Shown piece after piece: positions 1 through 10,155 of a stretch of DNA of 41,276 bases (position 1 is the stretch's first letter; every line of letters starts with the position of its first letter). Where the stretch lies: the NCBI GenBank assembly GCA_902623415.1, contig CACNTU010000007.1, positions 1-41,276 of the forward strand, written 5' to 3'. Position numbers and translations under genes: made by a program. The DNA is from an uncultured Pelagibacteraceae bacterium (GTDB lineage: Bacteria; Pseudomonadota; Alphaproteobacteria; Pelagibacterales; Pelagibacteraceae). A model generated the notes under the pieces. It saw nothing but the letters and a program-made list of their open reading frames with translations, ran no database searches and had not been told where the DNA came from.

Positions 1-77
1 TAGGGTTATTGTTTTATTTAATTGTGTCTTATTTCATCAAAGCTTTTCAAATGAATGATATTAAATTAAAGTATTAA
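1..77 (+). CDS. murJ: C-terminal end of an upstream membrane protein, probably lipid II flippase MurJ (partial)
   Basis: Open frame from the window edge reads ...[24 protein letters not shown] with a hydrophobic terminal helix. MurJ commonly precedes trpS in Alphaproteobacteria. Confidence 0.5.
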   Translation, partial: GLLFYLIVSYFIKAFQMNDIKLKY

Positions 78-81
78 TTTT

Positions 82-1083
82 ATGGGTAAAAAAATATTCT
101 CTGGCGTTCAGCCTACAGGTAATCTTCATCTTGGAAATTATTTGGGTGCCATAAAAAACTTTGTAGACTTAAATAACGATAAAGATAATAAATGTATTTT
201 TTGTGTAGTTGATCTGCATGCCATTACAGTAAAGCAAGATCCTAAAGAATTAAAAAATAATATACGGGAAACTGTTGCAACTTTTGTAGCAAGCGGAATA
301 GATCCAAAAAAAAGTATAATTTTTAATCAATCTAGTGTGGCTGCACATGCAGAAGGAGCATGGATATTAAGCTGTGTTGCTAGAATGGGCTGGTTGAATA
401 GAATGACACAATTTAAGGAGAAAGCTGGCAAAGATAAAGAGAAAGCCAGCATAGGACTGTACTCTTATCCAGTTTTAATGGCAGCTGATATTCTCTTATA
501 TGATGCTACTCATGTACCTGTAGGTGATGATCAGAAACAACATTTAGAGTTGTGTAGAGACATAGCACAAAAATTTAATAATGATTTTGAAGTAGAAAAT
601 TTTCTTCAAGTTCCTGAAACTTTAATTCAAAAAGAGTTTTCTAGGATAATGAGTTTAAAAGATGGTTCAAAAAAAATGAGCAAATCAGAATTATCAGATT
701 TAAGTCGAATAAATTTAACAGATGATAAAGATCAAATAATAAACAAAATAAAAAAAGCAAAAACTGATCCTTTACCTATGCCACAAGATATAAAGGAACT
801 TGATGAAAGATTAGAGGCAAAAAACCTTTTGGGAATTTATTCGAGCTTGACAAACTCAACATTAGAAAACTCAGTAAAAAATTTTTCTGGTAAAAATTTT
901 TCAGAATTTAAAGAAGTATTAGCTGAAGAACTTGTTAATGAAATAGAACCTATTTCTAATGAGATAAAAAAACTTTTAAAAGATAAAAAATTTCTTGATG
1001 AAATTCTTCTAGATGGAGTTGAAAAAGCAAATATGATTGCTTCCAAAAAGATTGAAAGAATTAAAGAAATAGTAGGTTTTTAA
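82..1083 (+). CDS. trpS: Tryptophanyl-tRNA synthetase
   Basis: [23 protein letters not shown] (class I HIGH-like motif) and KMSKS motif in the translation. Confidence 0.97.
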   Translation: MGKKIFSGVQPTGNLHLGNYLGAIKNFVDLNNDKDNKCIFCVVDLHAITVKQDPKELKNNIRETVATFVASGIDPKKSIIFNQSSVAAHAEGAWILSCVARMGWLNRMTQFKEKAGKDKEKASIGLYSYPVLMAADILLYDATHVPVGDDQKQHLELCRDIAQKFNNDFEVENFLQVPETLIQKEFSRIMSLKDGSKKMSKSELSDLSRINLTDDKDQIINKIKKAKTDPLPMPQDIKELDERLEAKNLLGIYSSLTNSTLENSVKNFSGKNFSEFKEVLAEELVNEIEPISNEIKKLLKDKKFLDEILLDGVEKANMIASKKIERIKEIVGF

Positions 1084-1135
1084 TAAAAATTTATTATCAA
1101 GTTTTAATTTTTAAAATATTCACTATATATAATTT

Positions 1136-1678
1136 ATGTTCGTGCAAACAGAAGTAACACCAAATCCAAATTCTTTGAAATTTCTTCCTGGGAAGAAAGT
1201 TTCAAATAGTGGTCCTTATGAAATTACAAATAAAGATGACATCAAAAATGAATTAGTGAGAAATATTTTGTCAATAAATGGTGTTGAGAGTATTTTTTTA
1301 GGTCAAGATTTTATTTCGGTTAATAAGAAAGAAAACATTAAGTGGGACGAAATTAAACATATCGTAATTTCTCTAATAAATGATTTTTATGCAGATGGTA
1401 AAAAGTTTGTAATTGATGAAAATATAAAAGAGGAGGATTTGGATTTAAGCGAAATTGAATCAAAAATTGTAAAAATCTTAGAGGAAAAAATAAGACCTGC
1501 TGTTGCTAGAGATGGTGGAGACATAAAATTTAAAGAGTTTAAGGACGGAATTGTTAAGGTTCAATTACAAGGAAGTTGTTCAGGATGTCCAAGTTCAACT
1601 ATGACTTTAAAACAAGGTGTTCAAAATCTTTTATGTCACTATTTGCCAGAAGTAAAAGAGGTTGTTGCCATACAATAA
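1136..1678 (+). CDS. NifU/Nfu-family iron-sulfur scaffold protein
   Basis: Nfu N-terminal domain (TEVTPNPNSLKFLPG) and C-terminal CSGCPSS Fe-S motif. Confidence 0.95.
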   Translation: MFVQTEVTPNPNSLKFLPGKKVSNSGPYEITNKDDIKNELVRNILSINGVESIFLGQDFISVNKKENIKWDEIKHIVISLINDFYADGKKFVIDENIKEEDLDLSEIESKIVKILEEKIRPAVARDGGDIKFKEFKDGIVKVQLQGSCSGCPSSTMTLKQGVQNLLCHYLPEVKEVVAIQ

Positions 1679-1684
1679 TTAATT

Positions 1685-2749
1685 ATGAGAAAATTTAAAA
1701 GATCAGGCTTTTTAAAAAATAAAACCTTTAATATAGTTTCTAGATTTTTTTTAAGTTCTTTTATTGTGATTTCATTCTTTTATGTGGCACCCATAATTAT
1801 CAATTTTAGTTATAAAAATCTTAATAATAAAGAATTTACAAATAATTCAAAAAATATTTTAAATAGAACCCTAAACAAAGATGAAATTATAGAAGAAGAT
1901 TCGACAGCAGATGCTAATGAGAGAGATTTATTATATGATATTTTAGAAGAGAATAATTCCGAAATTAATCTGGTCAGATATACAACATCCGAGATTGACT
2001 CATTATTTAAAGAGGTAAATTATAATTTAAAAGATGTAAGAGATACAAAATTAGTAAAACCAATAGATATTGGTCTACTTCCGAATGAAATTAAAAACAT
2101 AGCTAACACAAAAAAAAGAAAAGATATGTTTATAAAAATTGTCCTCCCATTAATAGTTAAAGAAAACAATAAAATTAGAGTTGATAGAAAAAGGTTATTT
2201 ACAATTCTAAATAAGAATAGCAATACCGATATTGAAAAAAAATGGTTAGAAAAAAAGTATAAACAATATGGTGTAAGAAAAAATGATTTATCTACTTTAA
2301 AAATAAGAATGGATGAAATTCCAGTTTCGTTGGCAATAGCTCAAGCAGCTAAAGAAACTGGTTGGGGCACTTCAAGATTTGCTTTAAAGGGAAATGCTTT
2401 ATTTGGACAATGGACTTGGTCAGGAGAAGGATTAAAACCTAAAAATGCAGATGAAGGTAAAGATCATAAAGTTATGAAATTTCATAGCTTGCAGCTGTCT
2501 GTAAGAGCATATTTAAGAAATTTAAATACACACTCAACTTATAAAAATTTAAGAAAAGCAAGAACAGAACTTAGAAATCAAAATAAACCTTTGGATAGTT
2601 TAATTTTGTCTAAACATTTAGATAAATATGCAGAAACAGGAAGCCAATATATAGAGGTTTTACAAAAAATTATTGAACAAAATAACTTAAAAGATTTTGA
2701 TGAAGCGAGATTGTTGCCATCAAGCAAAGATTTAGAAAGTTTAATTTAA
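1685..2749 (+). CDS. Glucosaminidase / Bax-like protein with N-terminal TM anchor
   Basis: SLAIAQAAKETGWGTSRFALKGNALFGQWTW glucosaminidase signature; N-terminal hydrophobic segment. Confidence 0.85.
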   Translation: MRKFKRSGFLKNKTFNIVSRFFLSSFIVISFFYVAPIIINFSYKNLNNKEFTNNSKNILNRTLNKDEIIEEDSTADANERDLLYDILEENNSEINLVRYTTSEIDSLFKEVNYNLKDVRDTKLVKPIDIGLLPNEIKNIANTKKRKDMFIKIVLPLIVKENNKIRVDRKRLFTILNKNSNTDIEKKWLEKKYKQYGVRKNDLSTLKIRMDEIPVSLAIAQAAKETGWGTSRFALKGNALFGQWTWSGEGLKPKNADEGKDHKVMKFHSLQLSVRAYLRNLNTHSTYKNLRKARTELRNQNKPLDSLILSKHLDKYAETGSQYIEVLQKIIEQNNLKDFDEARLLPSSKDLESLI

Positions 2750-3807
2750 TTTTCTTTTATAGGAAATTGCACACCAAACCATCTCCATTTTCCACCATCA
2801 TTCAGAGAACAATTAATTCTTCCTCTTCTTGGTTTGAATGGTTCTCTAAATTTAATCGTTAAAGAGTTGTTGGCAAATATTGTTTTTGATTTTTCCCAAA
2901 CGTCTCCCTCATTAGAATAACAATTAATTTTTGATAAATTTTTTTGCTCTTTGAAAAATTCAACCCTGAAATTTGGAGGGTTTGTATTTTCAATCAGTTG
3001 TTTTTCCTCAGGAAGAATTTTTTTATACTCAAGTGGAAAATAATTTATTATTGATTTAAATCTTTTTATTTCTCCATATTTTTCATTAATTGGAAATCTA
3101 GGTAACTCAAATTTATCTTTATTTAAATCAATAACACCAGAATGCTGACCAAAAGCATATTTAAAATTTTTAGATATATAGTCTTTCATGAATTTAGAGT
3201 ATTCACCAAAAGGATATGAGAATAGGTTAGGGATATAACCAAGTTCCCTTAGAAAAATTTTATTAGCCGTTTCTATATCTAAAATAAACTCTTCATTGCT
3301 TACATCTATGAGATATTCGTGAGTATGAGAATGATGTCCTATATTTACAAATTCATTAACTTCAACCTCTTTAATTTGCTTCCAAGTCATGTAACCCCTT
3401 TTTCCCACTGGTTCAGTGGAAACAAATAAAATAAATGGAATTTTATTTTCTTTTAGATAAGGCCATGCTTCAGTATAAAAAGATTCAAAAGCATCATCGA
3501 TAGTTATGAGAATTTCTTTTTTTTGTTTTGGTTTATTAAACTGTTCATCAAAATTATTTGGATTATGAAAATTAAAATTTGAGTTCTTAATAATATTTAT
3601 ATGTTCCTTAAATATATCCATTTTAATATTGGTTGAGGGGTACTTATTCTCATTAAAACGGTGGTACATAATTGATAGAATTCCCTCATCATTGGAATAG
3701 TATTTGATATTATTTTCATCTGATTTAGAACTGATATTAGAAAATAAAATAATTATGACTAAACTGATAATTGATGCAGCCAGTGAAAAAATTTTTTTAA
3801 TGATCAT
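2746..3807 (-). CDS. Polysaccharide deacetylase (NodB-type) with signal peptide
   Basis: ILSIMYHRF, LITIDDAFESFYTEAWPYL, GHHSHTHEYL and FSYPFGEYS motifs; N-terminal signal-like MIIKKIFSLAASIISLVIIILFS. Confidence 0.9.
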   Translation of the reverse strand: MIIKKIFSLAASIISLVIIILFSNISSKSDENNIKYYSNDEGILSIMYHRFNENKYPSTNIKMDIFKEHINIIKNSNFNFHNPNNFDEQFNKPKQKKEILITIDDAFESFYTEAWPYLKENKIPFILFVSTEPVGKRGYMTWKQIKEVEVNEFVNIGHHSHTHEYLIDVSNEEFILDIETANKIFLRELGYIPNLFSYPFGEYSKFMKDYISKNFKYAFGQHSGVIDLNKDKFELPRFPINEKYGEIKRFKSIINYFPLEYKKILPEEKQLIENTNPPNFRVEFFKEQKNLSKINCYSNEGDVWEKSKTIFANNSLTIKFREPFKPRRGRINCSLNDGGKWRWFGVQFPIKEN

Positions 3808-4141
3808 AACTAGTAATGATATTTATAATATTACTAAAGAGAATACTAAAATTAATTATGAAAAATTAACTTTAATTATTAATGATTTTTTAAATTCTCA
3901 TCAATTAAACTTGAAAGATATTAATACAATTTATTTAAATAGGGGGCCTGGAAGTTTTGCGGGAATAAGAAATTCATTTTCTATAGTTAAAGCATTTAAT
4001 TTAACTAATAATATTGATTACTATTGTTATAGCATTCAAGATTTTAAAGGTGAAAAAGACATAAAATACGAGAATATCCCTCATTTGTGCGATAAATTTA
4101 ATATTAAAAAAAATTTGATTAACCCTATTTATTTAAGTTAA
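3755..4141 (+). CDS. tsaB: TsaB-like tRNA threonylcarbamoyladenosine biosynthesis protein (short form)
   Basis: Frame of ORF 3704..4141, but the family-like start is the internal ATG at 3755 (MTKLIIDAASEKIFLMIIT). LNRGPGSFAGIRNSFSIVKA motif; ends PIYLS. Confidence 0.8.
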   Translation: MTKLIIDAASEKIFLMIITSNDIYNITKENTKINYEKLTLIINDFLNSHQLNLKDINTIYLNRGPGSFAGIRNSFSIVKAFNLTNNIDYYCYSIQDFKGEKDIKYENIPHLCDKFNIKKNLINPIYLS

Positions 4142-4150
4142 AATTATTTT

Positions 4151-4564
4151 ATGTCAGAAACAATAGAGCAAAAATGTATAGCAAAAGGAGTTAAATTAAC
4201 TGATCAAAGAAGAGTAATTGCACAAGTAATGTCCGAGTCTTCTGACCATCCGGATGTAGATGAACTTTATAATAGGGTGTCTAAAATTGATCCAAAAATA
4301 AGTATTGCAACTGTTTATAGAACGGTAAAATTATTTGAAGAGTCTGGAATATTAACAAAGCATGAGTTTAAAGGTGGGAAAGCAAGATATGAGGAGCTTA
4401 ATGAAGGCCATCACGATCATTTAATAGATGTGAAAACTGGTGAAATCATAGAATTTGTAGACGAAGAAATTGAAAAGTTGCAAAAAAGAGTTGCAGAAAA
4501 ATATGGATATAAATTAGTAGACCATAAATTAGAATTATATGGGGTTAAGAAAAAATCCCAGTAA
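4151..4564 (+). CDS. fur: Fur-family transcriptional regulator
   Basis: LTDQRRVIAQVM..., ISIATVYRTVKLFEESGIL, EGHHDHLID metal-binding motif. Confidence 0.93.
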   Translation: MSETIEQKCIAKGVKLTDQRRVIAQVMSESSDHPDVDELYNRVSKIDPKISIATVYRTVKLFEESGILTKHEFKGGKARYEELNEGHHDHLIDVKTGEIIEFVDEEIEKLQKRVAEKYGYKLVDHKLELYGVKKKSQ

Positions 4565-4566
4565 TT

Positions 4567-5895
4567 ATGAATCAAAAAATATTTATTAAAACTTTTGGAT
4601 GTCAAATGAATGAGTATGACTCTAATAGAATATATGATTCAGTTAAAAAAATTGGTTATGAAAAAACAGAAAAATATGAAGAAGCAAACTGTTATCTTTT
4701 AAACACATGTCACATTAGGGACAAAGCAAAAGAAAAAGTTTATCATGAAATAGGTAGAGTGAAAAAAATTTTTAGATTTAAAAAAAAACCATTGGTGATT
4801 ATTGCAGGGTGTGTTGCTCAAGCAGAAAACCAAGAGATGCTTAAAAGAGAACCTTACATAGATTTAGTTATTGGTCCTCAAGCCTATCATAAAATTAATG
4901 ATACTATTTTAAATTATACTGAGAAAAAGAAAAAGATAGAAGAGACTGAGTTTGATGCAGTTTCTAAATTTAAATATTTAAGCAAAATAAAAAATGAAGC
5001 TGGAAAAGTTTCATCTTTTTTAACTATTCAAGAAGGATGTGATAAGTTTTGTCATTTTTGTGTGGTCCCATATACAAGAGGACCAGAATATTCTAGACCA
5101 TTTAAACAAATTTTGGATGAGGCAAAATATTTAGCTGATAATGGTGCAAAAGAAATAATTTTACTTGGTCAAAATGTAAATGCTTACGATAATGAAGGAT
5201 ACAGACTATCAGATTTGATTTTAAATATTGAAAAAATATCTGAAATTAAAAGAGTTAGATATACAACATCTCACCCAAAAGATATGACTGATGATTTGAT
5301 TGAAGTATATAAAACCTCTAAAAAGTTAATGCCACTTGTGCATTTACCTGTCCAAAGTGGATCTAATAAAATTTTAAACTCAATGAATAGAAAACATACT
5401 ATTGATGAATATGTAAATACTTTTGATAAATTAAAAGAAATTAATCCAAAGATAAAATTTTCAAGTGATTTTATTATAGGTTATCCTGGTGAAGAAGATC
5501 AGGATTTTAAAGATACCTTTAATTTAATTGAAAGGGTTAAATTTATTAACTCTTACTCTTTCATCTTTAGCCCAAGACCTGGAACAGTGGCTGAAAATTT
5601 AGACTTAATTGAAAAAAAAATTTCTTTTAAAAGATTAGAAAAAATTCAAAATGTTTTATTCAAAAATCAAATCCAAATGAACAACTCATTGAAGGGAAAA
5701 GTTATAGATGTTTTGGTTGAAAATTTAACCGATGATAAAAGCAAAGCTTTTGGTAGATCTGAGTATATGACATCTGTAATTTTTAATGGTAAAAAGAATG
5801 ATATTGGAAAAATAGTGCAAGTGAGAATTAAAGATAGTAATAGAAATACTTTATTCGGTGAAGTTATAACTAATTCGGATCAGAGGGTTGCATAG
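4567..5895 (+). CDS. miaB: tRNA-2-methylthio-N6-dimethylallyladenosine synthase
   Basis: FIKTFGCQMNEYDS; radical-SAM CDKFCHFCVVPYTRG; TRAM-like C-terminus. Confidence 0.97.
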   Translation: MNQKIFIKTFGCQMNEYDSNRIYDSVKKIGYEKTEKYEEANCYLLNTCHIRDKAKEKVYHEIGRVKKIFRFKKKPLVIIAGCVAQAENQEMLKREPYIDLVIGPQAYHKINDTILNYTEKKKKIEETEFDAVSKFKYLSKIKNEAGKVSSFLTIQEGCDKFCHFCVVPYTRGPEYSRPFKQILDEAKYLADNGAKEIILLGQNVNAYDNEGYRLSDLILNIEKISEIKRVRYTTSHPKDMTDDLIEVYKTSKKLMPLVHLPVQSGSNKILNSMNRKHTIDEYVNTFDKLKEINPKIKFSSDFIIGYPGEEDQDFKDTFNLIERVKFINSYSFIFSPRPGTVAENLDLIEKKISFKRLEKIQNVLFKNQIQMNNSLKGKVIDVLVENLTDDKSKAFGRSEYMTSVIFNGKKNDIGKIVQVRIKDSNRNTLFGEVITNSDQRVA

Positions 5896-5898
5896 AAT

Positions 5899-6894
5899 TT
5901 GAGTGGAATAACTAAAAAAAATATTGATCAGTCTTTAAAATTTGTTTATTCAGATAATAATTCTTTAAGCGTTATATTTCACGACAATAACTTGTTAATG
6001 GGTGTTGTCGGGGAATTTAATAAAAATTTACAAGAATTAGAAAAAATTGCAAATTGTAGCTTATATTCAAGGGGAAATTCAATTTTAATTAAATCAACAC
6101 CTGAAAAGAATGAAAAAATTAAAAATGCTATTCAATTTTTGGCTAATCAGTTTATTAATAATGGAAGTATAGAGAATAAAGATATACTTTCATCGGTTGA
6201 TAACTTTATGATTAATGAAAAAGTAAAAAATAATAACGTTACAGATATTATTAAAACTCCAAAAAAATCTATAATTCCTAGATCTGAAAAACAAAAAAGC
6301 TATGTGAGAGCTTTGAGGGAGAGTGATATTGTAATTTCAGCTGGACCAGCGGGAACAGGAAAAACTTTTCTAGCAGTCGCTGTAGGTCTAACTATGCTTT
6401 TAGAAAAAAAGATTGAGAGAATTATTCTTTCAAGACCAGCTGTAGAAGCAGGCGAGCGTTTGGGATTTTTACCTGGTGATATGAAGGAAAAAGTAGACCC
6501 TTATCTTAGACCTTTATATGATTCTTTATATGATCTCTTTGACTTTGAAAAAATACAAAGAATGATTGAGATTGGAGATATAGAGATTGCACCTTTAGCT
6601 TTCATGAGAGGTAGAACTCTAAAAAATTCCTTTGCAATTTTAGATGAAGCACAAAATGCTACGGATACCCAGATAAAAATGTTTTTAACACGTATTGGAG
6701 AAAATTCTAAAATTGTTGTAAATGGTGACCCATCTCAAATTGATTTACCAAATAAAAGCATGTCAGGATTGGTTCGATCAAAAGAGTTGCTAGGGCATTT
6801 AAAAGAAATATCCATAGTTGATTTTGATCATTCAGATGTAGTCAGGCATCCACTTGTTTCAAAAATAGTCAAAGCATACTCAAATAATGATTAG
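5899..6894 (+). CDS. PhoH-like ATPase (YbeZ/PhoL)
   Basis: SAGPAGTGKTFLAVAVG Walker A, FAILDEAQNAT Walker B; followed by ybeY. TTG start. Confidence 0.95.
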   Translation: MSGITKKNIDQSLKFVYSDNNSLSVIFHDNNLLMGVVGEFNKNLQELEKIANCSLYSRGNSILIKSTPEKNEKIKNAIQFLANQFINNGSIENKDILSSVDNFMINEKVKNNNVTDIIKTPKKSIIPRSEKQKSYVRALRESDIVISAGPAGTGKTFLAVAVGLTMLLEKKIERIILSRPAVEAGERLGFLPGDMKEKVDPYLRPLYDSLYDLFDFEKIQRMIEIGDIEIAPLAFMRGRTLKNSFAILDEAQNATDTQIKMFLTRIGENSKIVVNGDPSQIDLPNKSMSGLVRSKELLGHLKEISIVDFDHSDVVRHPLVSKIVKAYSNND

Positions 6895-7348
6895 TATTAA
6901 TGTCTTCTCTGAGGAGAAGGCTTGGTCAAAAAGACTTAAAAATAAAGACATTTTTTTTAAAAAAATATGTAAAGCTTTTCCAAAAAAATATAAATTTTTG
7001 AATAAAAAAGTAACCTTAACACTATTACTTTCAAATAATAAGAATATTAAAAAATTAAATAAGGTTTTTAGAAAAAAAAATAAATCTACCGATATATTAT
7101 CTTTTCCATTATATAAAAAAATAAAAATTTCCAAAAATACTTATCTTGGAGACATCATCATTAGCTATAATTATCTAGACAAACCAAGATCACAAAATTT
7201 AAAATCTTTTAAAGAAAAAGTTACTAAATTATTTATACACGGTTTTCTTCATCTTTTAGGTTTTGATCATAAAAAAAATAAAGATTATTCCAAAATGTTA
7301 AAAGAGGAAAATCTATTATTTAAATCTGTACAATCAAAAATAAATTAA
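6887..7348 (+). CDS. ybeY: Endoribonuclease YbeY (rRNA maturation factor)
   Basis: STDILSFPLY and HGFLHLLGFDHKKNKDYSKM metal-binding motif. Confidence 0.95.
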   Translation: MISINVFSEEKAWSKRLKNKDIFFKKICKAFPKKYKFLNKKVTLTLLLSNNKNIKKLNKVFRKKNKSTDILSFPLYKKIKISKNTYLGDIIISYNYLDKPRSQNLKSFKEKVTKLFIHGFLHLLGFDHKKNKDYSKMLKEENLLFKSVQSKIN

Positions 7349-7349
7349 A

Positions 7350-8894
7350 TTGAAAAATAAATTTTATATTGAATTAATTTATTTAATTTTATTAGGAGTG
7401 CTTACTTCCTTAAGTTTGCCTCCATTTAATTATGTTGTAATAAATTTTTTAACTTTTAGTTTATTCTATATATTTTTAATAAAAAAAATTGAGTTTTATA
7501 AAAATAGAAGAATATTTTTTCTTTATGGTTGGTTATTTGGGTTTGGTTATTTTGTAAGTAATTTATATTGGATCTCAATATCATTAACGTTTGATCAAAA
7601 TTTTAAGTTTTTAATACCTTTTACAATAATATTAATACCTGGTTTCTTGGCCTTGTTTTATGCTTTAGTTGCTTATCTATTTGTGATTTCTAAACCAAAT
7701 AATAAATTAAGCTCATTTTTTCTTTTTTCTTTAATATTTGGAATAGTAGAATTTATGAGAGGATCAATACTCACTGGTTTCCCTTGGAATTTAATTGCTT
7801 ATAGTTTCTCTAATCAAATCGAAATTTTAAATATTACATCAGTCATAGGCACATACAGCTTTAATCTTTTCTGTATTTCATTATTTACAAGCCCATCAAT
7901 ATTCATTTTAAGAGAGAATAAAAAAGATATTAGTATTTGTGTTGCATTTCTTATTACAACAATGTCATTTTATATACTTGGTTCACAAAATTTTGAAAAA
8001 TTTAATAATCAAGAGGTAAAAAAACTTGATTACAAACTAAGAATTTTAAGTTCAAATATAAGCATAGATAGATTTTATAATAATATTGATCCAATAACTG
8101 CAATAGAAGAGCTAATTGAAATCAGCTCTCCTAAAAAAAATCAAAAAATAATTTTTATTTGGCCAGAAGGTATTATTCCAGGTATTTCACAAGACCAACT
8201 AAAAGAATACAAATGGTTATTTGAAAATAAATTCAACGAAAATCATTTATTAGCAATTGGGATAAATAGCAAAGAAGATGAAAATAAAACTATTAAATAT
8301 TTTAATTCATTATCTATTTTTGACTATGACCTTAATGTAATAAATTCATATAACAAAATTAATCTTGTTCCTTTTGGTGAATTTTTACCTTTTGAAAACT
8401 TGTTAAAAAGTATTGGTTTAAAAACAATTACTAACGACTATCAATCATATTCAAAAGGTGAACAAAGAAACATAATTAATCTGAAATATAATAATTTATC
8501 AGTTAAAATATTACCCCTTATTTGTTATGAGATAATTTATTCGGGTAAAATTTTCACAAATAGTAAGTTTGATTATATTGTAAATATTTCAGAAGATGGC
8601 TGGTTTGGTAAATCAATTGGACCAGATCAACATTTAACTCATAGTATTTTTAGGGCGATAGAGAGTGGGAAATATGTTTTAAGATCAGCAAATAATGGTA
8701 CAACAGCAATTATTAATCCACTTGGAATTATAGAGCAAAAAGTTGATATAAATAAATCGGGTTATATTGATTTAAGTGAGACAAGAAAAATAGAGACGAC
8801 ACTATTTGCAAAATTTGGAAATAAAATTTTTGGATTTATAATTTTATTGTATATTTTTTTAATATTTTCGTTTAAGAAACTAAAAAATGAGTAA
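7350..8894 (+). CDS. lnt: Apolipoprotein N-acyltransferase
   Basis: Multi-TM N-terminus plus nitrilase-like domain ([47 protein letters not shown]). TTG start. Confidence 0.95.
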   Translation: MKNKFYIELIYLILLGVLTSLSLPPFNYVVINFLTFSLFYIFLIKKIEFYKNRRIFFLYGWLFGFGYFVSNLYWISISLTFDQNFKFLIPFTIILIPGFLALFYALVAYLFVISKPNNKLSSFFLFSLIFGIVEFMRGSILTGFPWNLIAYSFSNQIEILNITSVIGTYSFNLFCISLFTSPSIFILRENKKDISICVAFLITTMSFYILGSQNFEKFNNQEVKKLDYKLRILSSNISIDRFYNNIDPITAIEELIEISSPKKNQKIIFIWPEGIIPGISQDQLKEYKWLFENKFNENHLLAIGINSKEDENKTIKYFNSLSIFDYDLNVINSYNKINLVPFGEFLPFENLLKSIGLKTITNDYQSYSKGEQRNIINLKYNNLSVKILPLICYEIIYSGKIFTNSKFDYIVNISEDGWFGKSIGPDQHLTHSIFRAIESGKYVLRSANNGTTAIINPLGIIEQKVDINKSGYIDLSETRKIETTLFAKFGNKIFGFIILLYIFLIFSFKKLKNE

Positions 8895-10056
8895 TTTAAA
8901 AAATTATCTTTTCACAAGTGAATCAGTTTCAGAAGGCCATCCAGATAAAGTATCTGATAGAATTTCAGACATGGTTGTTGATAGTTATATTTCTGGTGAT
9001 CCATATTCTAGAGTTGCTTGCGAAACATTAACTACTACAAATAAAGTTGTTTTAGCTGGTGAAGTAAGAGGACCCGAAATAAAAAAAGATGAATTAATTG
9101 AAAAAGTTAGGAATTGTATAAAAGATATTGGCTATGACCAAGAAGGATTTACTTGGAAAGAAGTCACAAAAATTGAAAGTCATTTACATTCCCAATCAGC
9201 TGATATTGCTATGGGAGTGGACTCATCAGGAAATAAAGATGAAGGAGCTGGAGATCAAGGTATCATGTTTGGATACGCATGTAATGAAACAGATGTTTTA
9301 ATGCCAGCACCAATTCATTATTCTCATAAAATTTTAAGACTGATGGCGGAAGACAGAAAGTCAGGAAAGTTAAAAAATATTGAACCAGACTCAAAAAGCC
9401 AAGTAACATTTGAATATGTTGATGGAAAACCTTCAAAAGTAAAATCAGTAGTAATATCTTCACAACATTCAGCTGATGTCAATCAAGCACAAGTAAGAGA
9501 TTTATTAAGACCTTATATGCTAAAATCTATTCCTGAGAATTTTCTTAATGATTTTAATGAGGATGAGTTTTATGTAAATCCGACAGGAAATTTTGTAATT
9601 GGTGGTCCAGATGGAGACTGTGGTTTAACAGGTAGAAAAATAATTGTTGATACTTATGGCGGAGCTGCGCCACATGGTGGTGGTGCTTTCTCTGGAAAAG
9701 ATCCAACTAAAGTTGATAGATCAGCAGCTTATGCGGCAAGGTACATTGCTAAAAATGTTGTTGGTTCTAAAATTGCTGAGAAATGTTTAATTCAATTAGC
9801 TTATGCAATCGGCGTATCAAAACCATTATCTATTTATGTGGACTTATTTGATAATGATCTAGATAAAAATAAATTTGTCGTAGAAAAGATTAAAGAAAAT
9901 TTTGATTTGAGCCCTAGAGGTATCAGAGAGATGTTAAATTTAAATAAACCAATATATGAAAAAACATCTGCCTATGGTCATTTTGGTAGAGCACCAGAAG
10001 AAAATGGTTCATTTTCATGGGAAAAAACTGATAAAACTAACGCTTTTTCTAAATAG
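8887..10056 (+). CDS. metK: S-adenosylmethionine synthetase
   Basis: [32 protein letters not shown] and [19 protein letters not shown] signatures. Confidence 0.98.
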   Translation: MSNLKNYLFTSESVSEGHPDKVSDRISDMVVDSYISGDPYSRVACETLTTTNKVVLAGEVRGPEIKKDELIEKVRNCIKDIGYDQEGFTWKEVTKIESHLHSQSADIAMGVDSSGNKDEGAGDQGIMFGYACNETDVLMPAPIHYSHKILRLMAEDRKSGKLKNIEPDSKSQVTFEYVDGKPSKVKSVVISSQHSADVNQAQVRDLLRPYMLKSIPENFLNDFNEDEFYVNPTGNFVIGGPDGDCGLTGRKIIVDTYGGAAPHGGGAFSGKDPTKVDRSAAYAARYIAKNVVGSKIAEKCLIQLAYAIGVSKPLSIYVDLFDNDLDKNKFVVEKIKENFDLSPRGIREMLNLNKPIYEKTSAYGHFGRAPEENGSFSWEKTDKTNAFSK

Positions 10057-10062
10057 TTTCTG

Positions 10063-10090
10063 TTGAATTAAAAAAAAACTTTACTATATT
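10063..10090 (+). promoter_or_regulatory. Candidate sigma70 promoter for the nusA operon
   Basis: TTGAAT (10063-10068) - 16 nt - TATATT (10085-10090), just upstream of the terminator-like hairpin. Confidence 0.45.
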
Positions 10091-10113
10091 GCAACTACAT
10101 TATTGAACTTTAC

Positions 10114-10140
10114 AAAATGGGCTTTAGCCCATTTTTTTTT
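10114..10140 (+). terminator. Intrinsic terminator / attenuator upstream of nusA
   Basis: AAAATGGGC-TTTA-GCCCATTTTTTTTT: 9-bp stem, 4-nt loop, T-tract. Confidence 0.85.
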
Positions 10141-10155
10141 GGAGCAAACAAAATT

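Noticed and set aside
1124-1138. TATATATAAT next to the nfu start as a leaderless promoter
   Set aside because: The best -10 (TATAAT, 1128-1133) ends 2 nt before the ATG, which would place the TSS inside the coding sequence, and there is no convincing -35.
8887-8900. SAM riboswitch upstream of metK
   Set aside because: metK starts inside the lnt coding region (8-bp overlap), so there is no leader space. I saw no SAM riboswitch-like structure here.
10117-10155. N-terminal extension of NusA (MGFSPFFFGANKI) in the ORF track
   Set aside because: It translates the terminator hairpin and T-tract. ATG 10156, with a GGAG upstream and a canonical NusA N-terminus, is the better start.
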